From Pirellulaceae bacterium (GTDB lineage Bacteria; Planctomycetota; Planctomycetia; Pirellulales; Pirellulaceae): a stretch of DNA of 64,000 nucleotides. Each line of letters starts with the position of its first letter. Positions within the stretch are counted from its first letter, which is position 1. The notes beneath the pieces are model-generated. The model made no database searches and had not been told where the DNA came from. It worked only from the letters and a program-made list of their open reading frames with translations. The stretch spans positions 1-64,000 of the forward strand of contig JAQWSU010000014.1 of the NCBI GenBank assembly GCA_029243025.1, read 5' to 3'. Position numbers and translations under genes: made by a program. This document shows positions 7,759 to 16,841 of this stretch, in pieces.

Positions 7759-8130
7759 ATGAAGCGATGCGTAGGATTCTGTCTGATCGTTGGTGTAACG
7801 ATGGGGATGACCATTGGGGTCGGAACCGGCGAGGCTTCCCCGGTGAAATCCGCTTTAAATCGAAACGTAGATTTGGCAATGGTAAATTCTCCCAGAAAGT
7901 TACCTCTCCAATTAGTGGGACGTTATCGCCGGGACGGTTACTATGCTTCGCCACATCATGTCCATCGGCATGACCGAGGGCACCATCGTTACCGTGATTA
8001 CCGCGGCTACCGCGGCTATGGACCAGCGGTGCGACCCAACTATCGACCCCGCCACCATCATCGAGATCACTTTGTGCCTTATTCAGCGCCAGGCTGTGGA
8101 TCCAGCTTTGGAATCTATTTTGGCTTCTAG
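7759..8130 (+). CDS. Small exported His/Tyr/Arg-rich protein
   Basis: The protein has 123 residues. A signal peptide of about 27 residues ends near GEASP. The mature C-terminal half is dominated by His, Tyr, Arg and Gly in short repeats (RYRDYRGYRGYG, RPRHHHRDH), and it ends in GIYFGF. Similar low-complexity exported proteins are common in planctomycetes and have no established role. The His clusters would allow metal binding, which is inference. An AAGGAG ribosome site lies eight bases upstream of the ATG. The gene has its own sigma-54 promoter, like the heat-shock gene before it, which suggests joint induction under stress. Confidence 0.8.
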   Translation: MKRCVGFCLIVGVTMGMTIGVGTGEASPVKSALNRNVDLAMVNSPRKLPLQLVGRYRRDGYYASPHHVHRHDRGHHRYRDYRGYRGYGPAVRPNYRPRHHHRDHFVPYSAPGCGSSFGIYFGF

Positions 8131-8620
8131 GTGATTTGAAAACTCAGCGCCCCGAGATGTGGCTGGCTTGGGGCGGCTGGGGGAGGTCGCTTCCGTTGGG
8201 AAAGATCGCTCTTGCCACGACTGGGGATTTGCTTTCGTTCGGGAGCCAACTGGTGTTAGATGGTTCCTATCCCCACGATCTCCCGTGGGCAATTATCGAG
8301 ATCTGGGGCTCTTGTTGTTGAGATCTGCCGTCAAATCTGGTTTCATCCCGTTGAGTCTCCAGCTCAAATCTTGTTTGGTTGATTCTTTCGACCCGTCACC
8401 AGGAATCGCTCTGATTTCGTTTTGGATGGGGTGATGTTGCCCCCGATACAGAAAATCGCTGCAGCTCCGTTTCGTTTTTCAAAGGATTTCGGAATGATGG
8501 GAAAAGCCAGCTTTTGATCGAGCATGGGCCGCTTGTCACGCCTGCTGGCGCGAGCGTATCATGCGTGGTTTCCCAGCTCGAACCCGTCGAAATGACTGTT
8601 TGCTGCCGAATGGATCTGCC
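8131..8620. other. 490-base spacer without a recognised gene
   Basis: No gene is supported here. A CCCACG/CGTGGG hairpin at 8272-8289 lacks a T-run. Open frames in this stretch have no ribosome site and no protein-like composition. It separates the His-rich gene from miaE and presumably contains the miaE promoter. Confidence 0.5.
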
Positions 8621-9196
8621 ATGTTGAGTTTGCAATCCGAGACCTCTGAGCGTTGGCTTAAGCAAGTTGATCAACATTTGGATCAGATTTTGATCGATCA
8701 TGCTCATTGTGAAAAAAAAGCGGCTGGAACCGCCATGAATCTGCTCTCTGCCTATGTGGAGCACGAAGAGCTCACGAGTGAGATGGTGAAGATTGTCAGT
8801 GAGGAACTTGAGCATTTTGAGCTGGTATTGGAATTACTCAAAACTCGCGGGATTCGCTTTCAGCGGATGCGGGCCTGCCATTACGGTCGCGAATTGAATG
8901 ATCTGGTGAACAAGCAAGAGCCCCAAAAAGCCGTTGATCGTTTGTTAGTCGCCGGTTTGATCGAAGCACGATCCTGTGAGCGTTTTGATTTGTTGCGAAA
9001 GCATCTTGATGATCGACAGCTGTCGGATTTTTACGGCAGTTTATTTGAATCGGAAGCACGTCATCATGCCACATATGTGCGATTAGCTCGTACTTTTGCC
9101 AGCGACGACGTTGTGGATCAACGCCTCACGGAACTTGCTGGGGCGGAAGCCGAGATAATTGCCGCAGGGCATGATTTACCTCGCATGCATAGTTGA
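8621..9196 (+). CDS. miaE: tRNA-(ms2io6A37) hydroxylase
   Basis: This di-iron monooxygenase hydroxylates the isopentenyl side chain of the modified base A37 in tRNAs that read U-starting codons. The ferritin-like four-helix fold shows its carboxylate and His ligands in DHAHCEKKAAG, EELEHFELV and the later SEARHHATYV helix. With ATG at 8621 the protein has 191 residues, a normal length. The frame is open further upstream to 8561, but that part does not resemble the family. It precedes the methionine-salvage genes on the same strand, 113 bases apart. Confidence 0.9.
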   Translation: MLSLQSETSERWLKQVDQHLDQILIDHAHCEKKAAGTAMNLLSAYVEHEELTSEMVKIVSEELEHFELVLELLKTRGIRFQRMRACHYGRELNDLVNKQEPQKAVDRLLVAGLIEARSCERFDLLRKHLDDRQLSDFYGSLFESEARHHATYVRLARTFASDDVVDQRLTELAGAEAEIIAAGHDLPRMHS

Positions 9197-9309
9197 CGTA
9201 GTTCGCCTCGTCGTTGCTCAATTGTTGAGTGTGCGTCGATCGATCGTTGTAACCGTCAACCGATTTGCTAAATTGGGGGTCCAGGTTTTTCGAGGAGGTT
9301 GATGGGTTA

Positions 9310-10035
9310 ATGGAGTCTTTGCCTTTGAAATCATCACAAGATCGCGCGGTCGGTGAAAGTTTGCTGCCTGACCATCTGCGGGGACACGAAGCAGCTATCG
9401 ATTCGTTGCGTGCAACGGGACAAATGTTGCATGCTCGAGGATGGTCGGTGGGGACGAGCAGCAATTACAGTCTCGTGGTACGGCGAAATCCACTGGAGCT
9501 ACTCGTGACGGCGAGCGGGATGGACAAGGGCAATCTGCTACCGAGCCACTTTGTACGAGTGGATGCAGATGGCAAGCCGGTTGTCGAGGGTCAGCCGAAG
9601 TCTTCCGCCGAGACGCTCCTACATTGCATCTTGGCGAAACAGCCCGATGTGGGTGCGGTGCTGCACACGCATTCGGTGTGGAGCACTGTGCTGTCCGGGA
9701 TTTTCTTCGAAGATGGTGGCTTAGAAGTCGAAGGTTTTGAGATGCTGAAAGGGTTGGAAGGAATACAAACTCATCAGCAGCGAATTTGGGTGCCCATTTT
9801 TGATAACACCCAGGACATTCCCTCACTCGCCGCGGATATCGAGGAGCGATCATTGGCCGGCAACAGCCCGGTGCCTCATGGCTTCTTGATTCGACAGCAC
9901 GGCCTCTATACTTGGGGCCGCGACCTTTTTGCCGCGCGTCGACATATTGAGATTTTTGAATTTTTATTCGAGTGCGTAGCTCAAAAAATGATCCTGCAAA
10001 ATAGCTTACCGGCGTTCAGGGCGTCGCTGTCCTGA
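9310..10035 (+). CDS. mtnB: Methylthioribulose-1-phosphate dehydratase
   Basis: This zinc enzyme of the class II aldolase/adducin fold removes water from 5-methylthioribulose 1-phosphate in methionine salvage. Family blocks include RGWSVGTSSNYSLV, the catalytic Glu region SSAETLLH, the zinc-binding AVLHTHS and the late RQHGLYTWG. The start is ATG 9310, with GAGGAGG about ten bases upstream; a longer frame to 9265 begins with TTG and lacks a site. The protein has 241 residues. It is the first gene of a tight mtnB-mtnD-mtnC cluster, and mtnA is not in the window. Confidence 0.93.
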   Translation: MESLPLKSSQDRAVGESLLPDHLRGHEAAIDSLRATGQMLHARGWSVGTSSNYSLVVRRNPLELLVTASGMDKGNLLPSHFVRVDADGKPVVEGQPKSSAETLLHCILAKQPDVGAVLHTHSVWSTVLSGIFFEDGGLEVEGFEMLKGLEGIQTHQQRIWVPIFDNTQDIPSLAADIEERSLAGNSPVPHGFLIRQHGLYTWGRDLFAARRHIEIFEFLFECVAQKMILQNSLPAFRASLS

Positions 10036-10084
10036 ACCGATGTCCTGGTTGCTTGCCAACTTGTGAGAACAAGGGAGAAAATAA

Positions 10085-10669
10085 ATGGCCCGTATCACTG
10101 TTTCTGAGGAAGATCGTCGGATTGAAGACGTTGAGGAGATCCGCCGTTTTCTCGAGCCGTTCGGGATTTGGTACGAAAAGTGGGACGTTGAGGGACGGAT
10201 CGGACCGAATGCTGAGAACGACGAGATTTTGGCGGCCTACGCACCGGAAATCGAACGGTTGAAGGAGGCGGGGCAGTTCGTCACCGCCGATGTGATCAAC
10301 GTTAATCCAGACACGCCTGGACTTGATGGAATGCTGGCTAAGTTTAGCAAAGAGCATACCCACACCGAAGATGAAGTCCGTTTTACCGTGAAAGGGGCGG
10401 GCGTTTTCCATATTCATCCTCAAGAGGGGCCCGTCTTTGCTGTGCAGGTTGAGTCGGGTGATTTGATCAACGTGCCCGCTGGCACGCAGCACTGGTTTGA
10501 TCTCTGCTCCGACAAGACGATTCGCTGTATTCGTTTGTTCCAAGACCCGGCCGGTTGGGCACCGCATTACGTGGCGGAAGGCGTGGATGAGAATTACGCG
10601 GCCGTTTGCTGGGGGCCCAACTACCTCACCACCGATGAGGACGACGTTGATTCCGTCGTCAAATTGTGA
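10085..10669 (+). CDS. mtnD: Acireductone dioxygenase
   Basis: This cupin enzyme oxidises the acireductone intermediate of methionine salvage. With Fe(II) it gives the methionine precursor and formate; with Ni it gives an off-pathway product. Metal ligands are the two His and Glu of EHTHTEDEVRF and the His of GTQHWFD. Length (194 residues) is typical of the bacterial enzyme. It lies 49 bases after mtnB. Its TGA overlaps the GTG start of mtnC, so the two genes are probably translationally coupled. Confidence 0.95.
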   Translation: MARITVSEEDRRIEDVEEIRRFLEPFGIWYEKWDVEGRIGPNAENDEILAAYAPEIERLKEAGQFVTADVINVNPDTPGLDGMLAKFSKEHTHTEDEVRFTVKGAGVFHIHPQEGPVFAVQVESGDLINVPAGTQHWFDLCSDKTIRCIRLFQDPAGWAPHYVAEGVDENYAAVCWGPNYLTTDEDDVDSVVKL

Positions 10670-11418
10670 TTTGTTTTAATGGACAAGCCGTATTGTTGGA
10701 CATCGAAGGTACAACTTCTTCGGTGTCCTTTGTCTATGACCAAATGTTTCCCTTTGCGAGGCGAGAGCTGGAAGCGTTCCTGGAGCTGAATTGGCAGGAT
10801 TCGGAAGTTCAACAGGCCGCTGATTGGATCGCCCAGGATGCGGGACACACCTCTCTGTCTGCATGGTGTGGCGAACGAGTGTCGGCTCGACAAATCAAAC
10901 TTGTGCGTGATGAAGTGGTTCGTCTGATGGATGGTGATGTCAAAGCCACCGGATTAAAGCAATTGCAGGGGCTGATCTGGAAAAGGGGCTTTGAGTCGGG
11001 GGAATTGCAAGCACATCTCTTTGGCGAGGTGGCGGAGAATTTGCGCCGTTGGCATGCTGCGGGAATCGATATTCGCATCTATTCTTCCGGGAGTGTTCAG
11101 GCACAAAAGTTGTTTTTCGGTCATACGATCGATGGTGACCTGCTGTCGTTATTTCGTGGACACTATGACACTACGATCGGAGCAAAACGCGAAGCGTCCA
11201 GTTATTGTGCTATCGCTAGTGACTATCAAATTCCGCCACAGCAGATCTTATTTCTCAGTGATATTCCCGCTGAACTTGATGCGGCTCTGGAGGCCGGATT
11301 ACAGACGGCGCTCTGCCGACGCCCTGGGAATGCAGCAGTTAATTCGGATCACGGACATGATGTGATCGATGGTTTCAGCGAAGTTCAATGGTCGGTTGGA
11401 CGGCCGTCAAGCCGTTAA
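10666..11418 (+). CDS. mtnC: Enolase-phosphatase E1 (2,3-diketo-5-methylthiopentyl-1-phosphate)
   Basis: This HAD-superfamily enzyme enolises and then dephosphorylates the diketo phosphate, making the acireductone used by MtnD. HAD motif 1 is the LLDIEGTTSSVSFV block, motif 2 is in RIYSSGSVQAQ and motif 4 is LFLSDIPAELDAA. Length (250 residues) is somewhat above the usual 225-235. The GTG start overlaps the mtnD stop in a GTGA junction, so the start is not in doubt. Confidence 0.94.
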   Translation: MICFNGQAVLLDIEGTTSSVSFVYDQMFPFARRELEAFLELNWQDSEVQQAADWIAQDAGHTSLSAWCGERVSARQIKLVRDEVVRLMDGDVKATGLKQLQGLIWKRGFESGELQAHLFGEVAENLRRWHAAGIDIRIYSSGSVQAQKLFFGHTIDGDLLSLFRGHYDTTIGAKREASSYCAIASDYQIPPQQILFLSDIPAELDAALEAGLQTALCRRPGNAAVNSDHGHDVIDGFSEVQWSVGRPSSR

Positions 11419-11587
11419 TCTTTGCCGGGATTCTGCAAACCCTATAATGGGCGCTAGCATTGCATCAAGCGTTGATTCGCCACTCTTTGATGTAAATTCT
11501 TGACCATGCTTTACCTCGGTGTATCATTCCAATGAACTGCACGGTGCAGTTCGTGCTCGGCCAATTTGGATGCACACGGAGGTCCGT

Positions 11588-12664
11588 ATGTTTACGGTTC
11601 GGTCGTTTCATTTGCGGGTGCGGTCAGGCTATCAGAGCGCGGTCGGAGTGCTCACACTGGTTGCAGTCCCTGTTGTCGTCGCTCAAAACCCTTGTGTGCA
11701 CTTTGATGTGCCGGAAGTCGTTTCCTGTCGCGTGCGCATTGATGATGCCTTTCAAGCTGACAATGCGGGCGAGATGTTGGTCGAAGCAACCTTCGACGTG
11801 TCGTCTTTGGTCCGTGTCGGGCGTGAGTCTGATTTAAGTCAATACTTGTACGTTGTGGAAAGCCCCGATCGGAGCTTGCGGGTCGCGGATTACTCGCCGA
11901 AGACAAAAATGATTTCTCCTGTTTCCGGTAATGTGGGAGTCCAGCGGCACTCTGAGGCATCATCGAATTTGGGAATCAGTGGTTCTTTGTCACCCGATGC
12001 GCGGGCTTCGGTTCAAGCGTCAGCCTCGAAAGACAATTCGAATGGCGCTAAATTTAACTACGAATTGCTTCCGCCGAAACAGCTGTTGTTTGCGAGTGGC
12101 ACGGTTGCTCGCGGGACGGCCGTCTATTACAAGCTTCGATCTTCGCAGCAAACCTCAATGGATGGCGTGAAGCAGTTTGGTGTTGTGTTCCGTGTTCCTA
12201 GCTGCTGGCGAGGCGACTATGTTCGGTTGCGATGTGCCGCCTACCAGCGATCCGGATCAGGCAAACAGCAACCGATTTGTGGATCATCCGAATTTCTGGT
12301 GGGCTTGTACCTTGTCGGTGATGATGTGGCCAAGGCAACGGTCATTGAATTGACAAAGTCAGACCTGGAATTACGCGGCTTGGCTCAGCAGAGTCGTGAC
12401 TTGATCGATCGGCAACGATTTCCCTCGATGACGGACAAATTGGGCTCGCTGTTCAATGTCTCTGAGCCCAAGATTCCAGAGGATTGGTTTCGTCGAGTGA
12501 TCCGAAGTGATGCGGGGCGAATGCAATCTTTCGAGCGGCATTTGCCCGACGAGTTACGGGAGTCCGTGCGTCGATATCGCAAAGCTCGTGTGCGGGTTCG
12601 CACCTTAAGCAAGCCGGTCGATGTCGATGATTCGGTCGATGATTTGACTGCTCTCGCCTCGTGA
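11588..12664 (+). CDS. Exported protein of unknown function
   Basis: I do not recognise this protein. The start is ATG 11588, with CGGAGG five bases upstream. That gives 358 residues and an N-terminal signal sequence ending near VVVAQNP. The middle part is beta-rich and includes a Ser/Ala-rich segment (SGSLSPDARASVQASASK), and four Cys are scattered. The last 120 residues are charged and helical. It ends four bases before the stop of the convergent leuB gene. A role in the envelope is inferred only from the signal. Confidence 0.72.
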   Translation: MFTVRSFHLRVRSGYQSAVGVLTLVAVPVVVAQNPCVHFDVPEVVSCRVRIDDAFQADNAGEMLVEATFDVSSLVRVGRESDLSQYLYVVESPDRSLRVADYSPKTKMISPVSGNVGVQRHSEASSNLGISGSLSPDARASVQASASKDNSNGAKFNYELLPPKQLLFASGTVARGTAVYYKLRSSQQTSMDGVKQFGVVFRVPSCWRGDYVRLRCAAYQRSGSGKQQPICGSSEFLVGLYLVGDDVAKATVIELTKSDLELRGLAQQSRDLIDRQRFPSMTDKLGSLFNVSEPKIPEDWFRRVIRSDAGRMQSFERHLPDELRESVRRYRKARVRVRTLSKPVDVDDSVDDLTALAS

Positions 12665-12668
12665 TTTG

Positions 12669-13745
12669 TTAGGCGTTTTCAATCGCTTGGATCACCAATC
12701 GGCCCATCGCTTCGGTGCTAATCGACTCGCGTCCAGCGGCAATATCTGCCGTGCGGTGCCCGGCGTCAAGCACAGTGGCAACCGCTGATTCGATCGCTTT
12801 TGCTTCGAGTTCTAGCCCAAGAGAGTGGCGCAAAAGCATGCCGCAGGCTAAGAGCGTGGCGAGCGGGTTTGCAATTCCTTTACCAGCAAGGTCAGGTGCC
12901 GATCCGTGGATCGGTTCGTACAGGCCGGGACCCGGTTCACCCAGAGAAGCGGATGGTAGTAGGCCGAGTGATCCGGGTAACATCGATGCCTCGTCGGTAA
13001 GAATGTCACCAAACATGTTGCCTGTGACTACCACATCAAAGTCGGCAGGACGTGAGATCAAGTGCATCGCCATGGCATCGACGAGTACGACTTCATATTT
13101 GATTTCGGGAAACTCCTCCCGAATAACACGCTCCGCGACTTCACGCCATAAACGAGAAACCTCAAGTACGTTGGCTTTGTCAACGGAAGTGACTCGTTGA
13201 CTACGTTGCATGGCTGATTCGCCAGCGAGTCGTACAACGCGCTCCACCTCCGAGACACGGTACGTCATTTCGTTGAACGCGGACTCCTCGTTCTCGACGG
13301 TCCGACGACCCGAGTCGCCAAAATAAATGCCGCCGGTCAGTTCACGTACAAATAGAATGTCGACACCGTCGATAATCTCGCGTTTAAGAGGAGATGCATC
13401 GAGTAGGTCCGCGTGGGGGCAGATCGGTCGCAAGTTTGCGAAGAGTCCCAGTTCCTTACGGATTTTCAGCAAGCCAACCTCGGGACGGGTCGCAGCACGA
13501 GGATCGTCCCATTTGGGGCCGCCAACTGCTCCAAGCAATACAGCGTCAGCTCCGCGACAAGCCTCGAGGGATTCGGTTGGCAGCGGGTCCCCGCATTGAT
13601 CGATGGCGCAACCTCCAATCAAATGCGATTCGAAGTCAAATTCATGACCAAACCGTGAGGCAATCGCATCGAGAGCGAGTTTCGATTGTTGGACGATTTC
13701 CGGGCCGATGCCGTCGCCGGGTAGCAAAACGATTTTGGCTTGCAC
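12669..13745 (-). CDS. leuB: 3-isopropylmalate dehydrogenase
   Basis: This NAD-dependent oxidative decarboxylase carries out the third step of leucine synthesis. It contains [12 protein letters not shown] at the N-terminus, the substrate-binding [13 protein letters not shown] segment, the metal-site Asp region VDAMAMHL and the cofactor block [15 protein letters not shown]. The start is GTG 13745, with an AGAGAAG site five bases upstream. The frame also has a TTG at 13781 without a site. The result is 358 residues, the usual length. No other leu gene is adjacent. Confidence 0.95.
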   Translation of the reverse strand: MQAKIVLLPGDGIGPEIVQQSKLALDAIASRFGHEFDFESHLIGGCAIDQCGDPLPTESLEACRGADAVLLGAVGGPKWDDPRAATRPEVGLLKIRKELGLFANLRPICPHADLLDASPLKREIIDGVDILFVRELTGGIYFGDSGRRTVENEESAFNEMTYRVSEVERVVRLAGESAMQRSQRVTSVDKANVLEVSRLWREVAERVIREEFPEIKYEVVLVDAMAMHLISRPADFDVVVTGNMFGDILTDEASMLPGSLGLLPSASLGEPGPGLYEPIHGSAPDLAGKGIANPLATLLACGMLLRHSLGLELEAKAIESAVATVLDAGHRTADIAAGRESISTEAMGRLVIQAIENA

Positions 13746-13852
13746 GAATTCTTCTCTTTCTATCTCAATGAAATGAAGCAAAATTTGGAACGATGTCTTG
13801 TGAAGATAGGGCGAACGGCGAGTGGATTCAAGGTGCGAACTATCGCGTTGAG

Positions 13853-14368
13853 CTATCGTTTTTCCAATTCTGACCGCTCGATTCCCTGGCTTCTCGATCG
13901 GACATGGCGTTCTGAAGCTTCGATTTCGCGCCGAATAGGTGGGTAATCTTCCCGCCGAGTCGCCGCTCGAGCATAGCCCTGTCGAACCAGTTCGCCGTTG
14001 ATCAACGTGTGATCCAGATAAACGTAAGCCAATTGGATCTGCTGCGGATCGACGCGACGTCGATCGAACCTGATCCGGACAATTTGGCCGAGTAGGCGTC
14101 GCTGAAGATAGATTTCCATGTCGGTTCGGACAAACTCGATACCGAGCAGTTTTATAGAACCAGTTAGCTCGCGATTGCTAAGACGAATGCGATCGGCGTC
14201 GATGCTGACAACTCGATAGACGCCTGGAGGCAAGGGGGCGACCAACTCCGGCCACAAGGGCGTCCGAGCCCAACACGTCCAGCGAAAGATGAGGAGTGCG
14301 AACAGCACAGACGCCCAGGCAATCATCGATCGCCTGCGGATTTGTGTCGGGAACGCTATTCGAGGCAC
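13853..14368 (-). CDS. Membrane-anchored nuclease-fold protein, catalytic residues not conserved
   Basis: After an N-terminal membrane anchor ([13 protein letters not shown]) the protein has the beta-barrel pattern of staphylococcal nuclease: [30 protein letters not shown] and [19 protein letters not shown]. Set against the S. aureus enzyme, the Asp/Thr/Glu of the active site read Glu/Phe/Arg, and the two catalytic arginines read Lys and Gln. It therefore probably binds a ligand or protein rather than cutting DNA, which is inference. The start is GTG 14368; ATG 14326 is an alternative. It lies 15 bases after a zinc-ribbon gene and is probably co-transcribed. Confidence 0.7.
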   Translation of the reverse strand: MPRIAFPTQIRRRSMIAWASVLFALLIFRWTCWARTPLWPELVAPLPPGVYRVVSIDADRIRLSNRELTGSIKLLGIEFVRTDMEIYLQRRLLGQIVRIRFDRRRVDPQQIQLAYVYLDHTLINGELVRQGYARAATRREDYPPIRREIEASERHVRSRSQGIERSELEKR

Positions 14369-14383
14369 GGTCAGAGTGACTCG

Positions 14384-14695
14384 TTAGTTCTCGCTAAAGT
14401 CCATCAGTTTTGCCGTTTCACGCCCTACAGGGTTCCTGAGGAATTGTCGGTGGCAGTCACTGCAAAGATCATATCGCTTTCGTTGATAGACGCCCTCGCC
14501 AATCAACGGATTTTCCGCGTCTTCCGCGTGCTCCATGATTTCGTGTAACTCCATCAGATGATCACGATCGTCATCTTCGATAACTTCACCGTCGATCGGT
14601 TCCATCACCGCTTCGATTTCGACTCGTACGACGTATCTAAGTTCGTCATTGGGGTCGACAGGCCGACCACATCGATCACAGGAGTAGTGAATCAT
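14384..14695 (-). CDS. Small zinc-ribbon protein
   Basis: This 103-residue protein has two Cys pairs that could bind one zinc: CDRCGR near residue 5 and CSDCHR near residue 80. They are separated by an acidic helix (EDDDRDHLMELHEIMEHAED). It has no signal or membrane segment. The start is ATG 14695, because an AAAGGA site precedes it. I cannot name a function; the arrangement resembles small planctomycete proteins of unknown role. It is followed directly by the nuclease-fold gene. Confidence 0.75.
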   Translation of the reverse strand: MIHYSCDRCGRPVDPNDELRYVVRVEIEAVMEPIDGEVIEDDDRDHLMELHEIMEHAEDAENPLIGEGVYQRKRYDLCSDCHRQFLRNPVGRETAKLMDFSEN

Positions 14696-15113
14696 GATTG
14701 TCCTTTCCTTTGGACTGACTGAGGAAAAATTCTGATCGCTCCGTCTCACCCTTTTCGTCACATCAACACTCCATCGTAATCGCTGATCTACCTCCTAAGC
14801 AAGTCGACGTGAGTCCTAAGTGGAAGATAGTTGCAGAATCATCCTTGGATTCGTTCGCATTCGCGCATCAAGAGGTCCTTGAAGGTGTTGCCGATACGAA
14901 ACGTTGGGGATAGGAGTCAAGTCGTAGCGAATTTGGCTTTCCTGTGAAGATTTACCTTTTTGGTTTTCTGTTCCGACTTTTCTGACTACAATGTTCAAGG
15001 TCACGAGCGCCATTCAGATCAAGGTTGCCATGCAAGCTTTGCCGCCCACGGGATATCTGATGCCTGACGCCCCAAACGACCGAGGTCACCCCCTGATTTC
15101 GAGACTTTGAGCG
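14696..15113. other. Divergent spacer between zinc-ribbon and HNH genes
   Basis: This stretch of 418 bases must carry the promoters of both flanking genes. A TACAAT at 14987 has only a poor -35 partner. No RNA gene, repeat or coding frame is convincing. Confidence 0.45.
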
Positions 15114-15761
15114 ATGATAGCGTACGACACACAGCAAGAAACATCGACCGCACTCACGGCGAGTGTGCTCGTTCTGAATCGTGTTTACCTCGCCGTACAC
15201 ATCGTTAATGTGCGGCGTGCCTTCGGACTTCTTTATCGAGATCTTGCCGAAGTGTTGGACATCGAAGATGGGCAGTATGCCAACTATGATTTTCCAACTT
15301 GGCTCGAAATTAGCGAGTTGAAGTCCGAAGAACGAACCCCTGAAGACGATTGGATTCGTAGTGTGAATTATGAGGTGCAGGTGCCTCGTGTCATTCGCCT
15401 GCTGAGTTACGATCGGGTTCCAAAGCATACTCTACGCTTCAATCGTCGTAATCTATTCGCCCGCGATGGGAATCGGTGCCAGTATTGCGGACGGACTCCG
15501 CCTTCTCAGCAGTTGAGTCTTGATCATGTGGTGCCACGCAGCCGCGGGGGGAAGACAACTTGGGAAAACATTGTTTGTTGCTGCGTTCGTTGCAACACGC
15601 GAAAGGGCGGTCGGACCCCTCAGGAAGCCCACATGAAACTCTTGCGAAAACCTCGCAAGCCGAATCATAGTCCGATGTTGCTTCATAAGCTCAAGAATCC
15701 CAAGTATTCAACTTGGCGTGCTTTTCTCGGCAACCTGGGTGAATCTGCAGAAGTTGCTTAG
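15114..15761 (+). CDS. HNH endonuclease
   Basis: The 215-residue protein carries an HNH nuclease fold in its second half. CQYCGR and CVRCNTRKGG form the zinc-binding Cys pairs, and LSLDHVVPRSRGGKTTWEN holds the catalytic His and Asn. The first 100 residues are not a recognised domain. Freestanding HNH proteins of this type are widespread in planctomycetes, and their target is unknown. No partner restriction or mobile-element gene lies nearby, so a defence role cannot be argued. Confidence 0.88.
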   Translation: MIAYDTQQETSTALTASVLVLNRVYLAVHIVNVRRAFGLLYRDLAEVLDIEDGQYANYDFPTWLEISELKSEERTPEDDWIRSVNYEVQVPRVIRLLSYDRVPKHTLRFNRRNLFARDGNRCQYCGRTPPSQQLSLDHVVPRSRGGKTTWENIVCCCVRCNTRKGGRTPQEAHMKLLRKPRKPNHSPMLLHKLKNPKYSTWRAFLGNLGESAEVA

Positions 15762-15898
15762 TTCGACAGTTCCCTGGCTCGCGGGGAAACATCCCGTCAG
15801 ATAGACGGAGATTGTTTAGCTTGATTGCAGTCCGTCGGCGCAGTCGATATCGTAGGGTCTTTGCTGCCCGCTCGTGGATTGACAAAGGAACGAATTTG

Positions 15899-16681
15899 AT
15901 GAAGCGACGAACATTTCTGCAATCGACGTTGACCGCCGGCTGTTTACCTTTCCTCACGAGAAGCCCGTTGCTCGCCGCGGAAGGCGATCGTGAACCGCGA
16001 CAGTTTCTCGAGTGGCGGCGTTACGTTTGCAAAGACCAACGGCAGCATGATCTTGTGTTGAGCTTTTTGTCGAAGGCTCTCTTTCCTGCCTTGGAAAAAA
16101 GTGCAGCGAAACCTGTTGGTGCCTTTGTTGACGTTGATGCGTCGAAAGATTTGGCGATTTACACGCTGATGCCTTTTGATTCGCTGCAGCAGTACCTGGA
16201 GCTTCCCGAACAGTTGATGGCTCGCTCGAGCTTCGCTCAAGCAGCACAACCCTATTTGACCACCGAAAAATCAAGCCCCGCGTACGAACGCATCGAAAGC
16301 AGTTTGATGATTTCGTTTTCCGGAATGCCCCGCGTCGAAATTCCTAGAACGGGTGAGCGGATTTTTGAGTTGCGAATCTATGAAAGCCATAACGAACTGA
16401 AGGCGGCGCTCAAGGTCGAAATGTTTAACGAAGCCGAGTTAGATATTTTTCGCAAGGTGGGGTTGGATGCGGTCTTCTTTGGACAGTCGCTTTTTGGTCC
16501 TGATCTCCCGAATTTGACTTACATGTTGGGCTACAAGGACATGGAGGAGCATGGTGCAGCTTGGAAGGCTTTCTTAGATCATCCCGATTGGAAAGTTTTG
16601 AAAGCAAACGAACGCTACAAGGATACCGTTTCCAAAATTCGCAATCGATTCTTGCGACCTACCGACTTTTCGCAAATTTGA
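15899..16681 (+). CDS. NIPSNAP-family protein with twin-arginine signal
   Basis: The N-terminus MKRRTFLQSTLTAG is a twin-arginine export signal. Two ferredoxin-like NIPSNAP repeats follow: one begins at FLEWRRYVCKD and the second, more typical one at FELRIYESHN. The family has dimeric alpha/beta barrels of uncertain function. The start is ATG 15899, nine bases after AAAGGA, giving 260 residues; the frame extends further upstream without resembling the family. It is convergent with the gene at 16842. Confidence 0.87.
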   Translation: MKRRTFLQSTLTAGCLPFLTRSPLLAAEGDREPRQFLEWRRYVCKDQRQHDLVLSFLSKALFPALEKSAAKPVGAFVDVDASKDLAIYTLMPFDSLQQYLELPEQLMARSSFAQAAQPYLTTEKSSPAYERIESSLMISFSGMPRVEIPRTGERIFELRIYESHNELKAALKVEMFNEAELDIFRKVGLDAVFFGQSLFGPDLPNLTYMLGYKDMEEHGAAWKAFLDHPDWKVLKANERYKDTVSKIRNRFLRPTDFSQI

Positions 16682-16686
16682 GCTCT

Positions 16687-16714
16687 GTTGGACGGGGAAG
16701 TCCGGACTTCCAAC
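16687..16714. promoter_or_regulatory. Nested palindrome between convergent genes
   Basis: GGAAGTCCGGACTTCC at 16696-16711 is a perfect 16-base palindrome. The flanking GTTGGA (16687) and TCCAAC (16709) can pair instead, so two alternative hairpins exclude each other. It sits six bases after the NIPSNAP stop. There is no T-run on either strand, so a terminator role is unproven. Confidence 0.4.
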
Positions 16715-16841
16715 GTGGAATGTTCCAGGAAGCCGACGTCGACGATTGTTTTCGGTTAAAACTCGTCTCTTGTGGTAGTCTTGGCTTCCTTGCGGATCCC
16801 GTTGACCATGATGATGGGCGGTTGAACGCGTAACTAATTCG

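Noticed and set aside
8272-8289. Hairpin after the His-rich gene as a terminator
   Set aside because: It has only six pairs, no T-run, and is over 140 bases beyond the stop.
9197-9309. SAM-type riboswitch before the methionine-salvage genes
   Set aside because: Only a short CTCAA/TTGAG hairpin is present and no SAM aptamer core is recognisable.
15114-15761. HNH gene as part of a restriction or homing element
   Set aside because: No methylase, integrase, intron or target-site duplication is visible around it.
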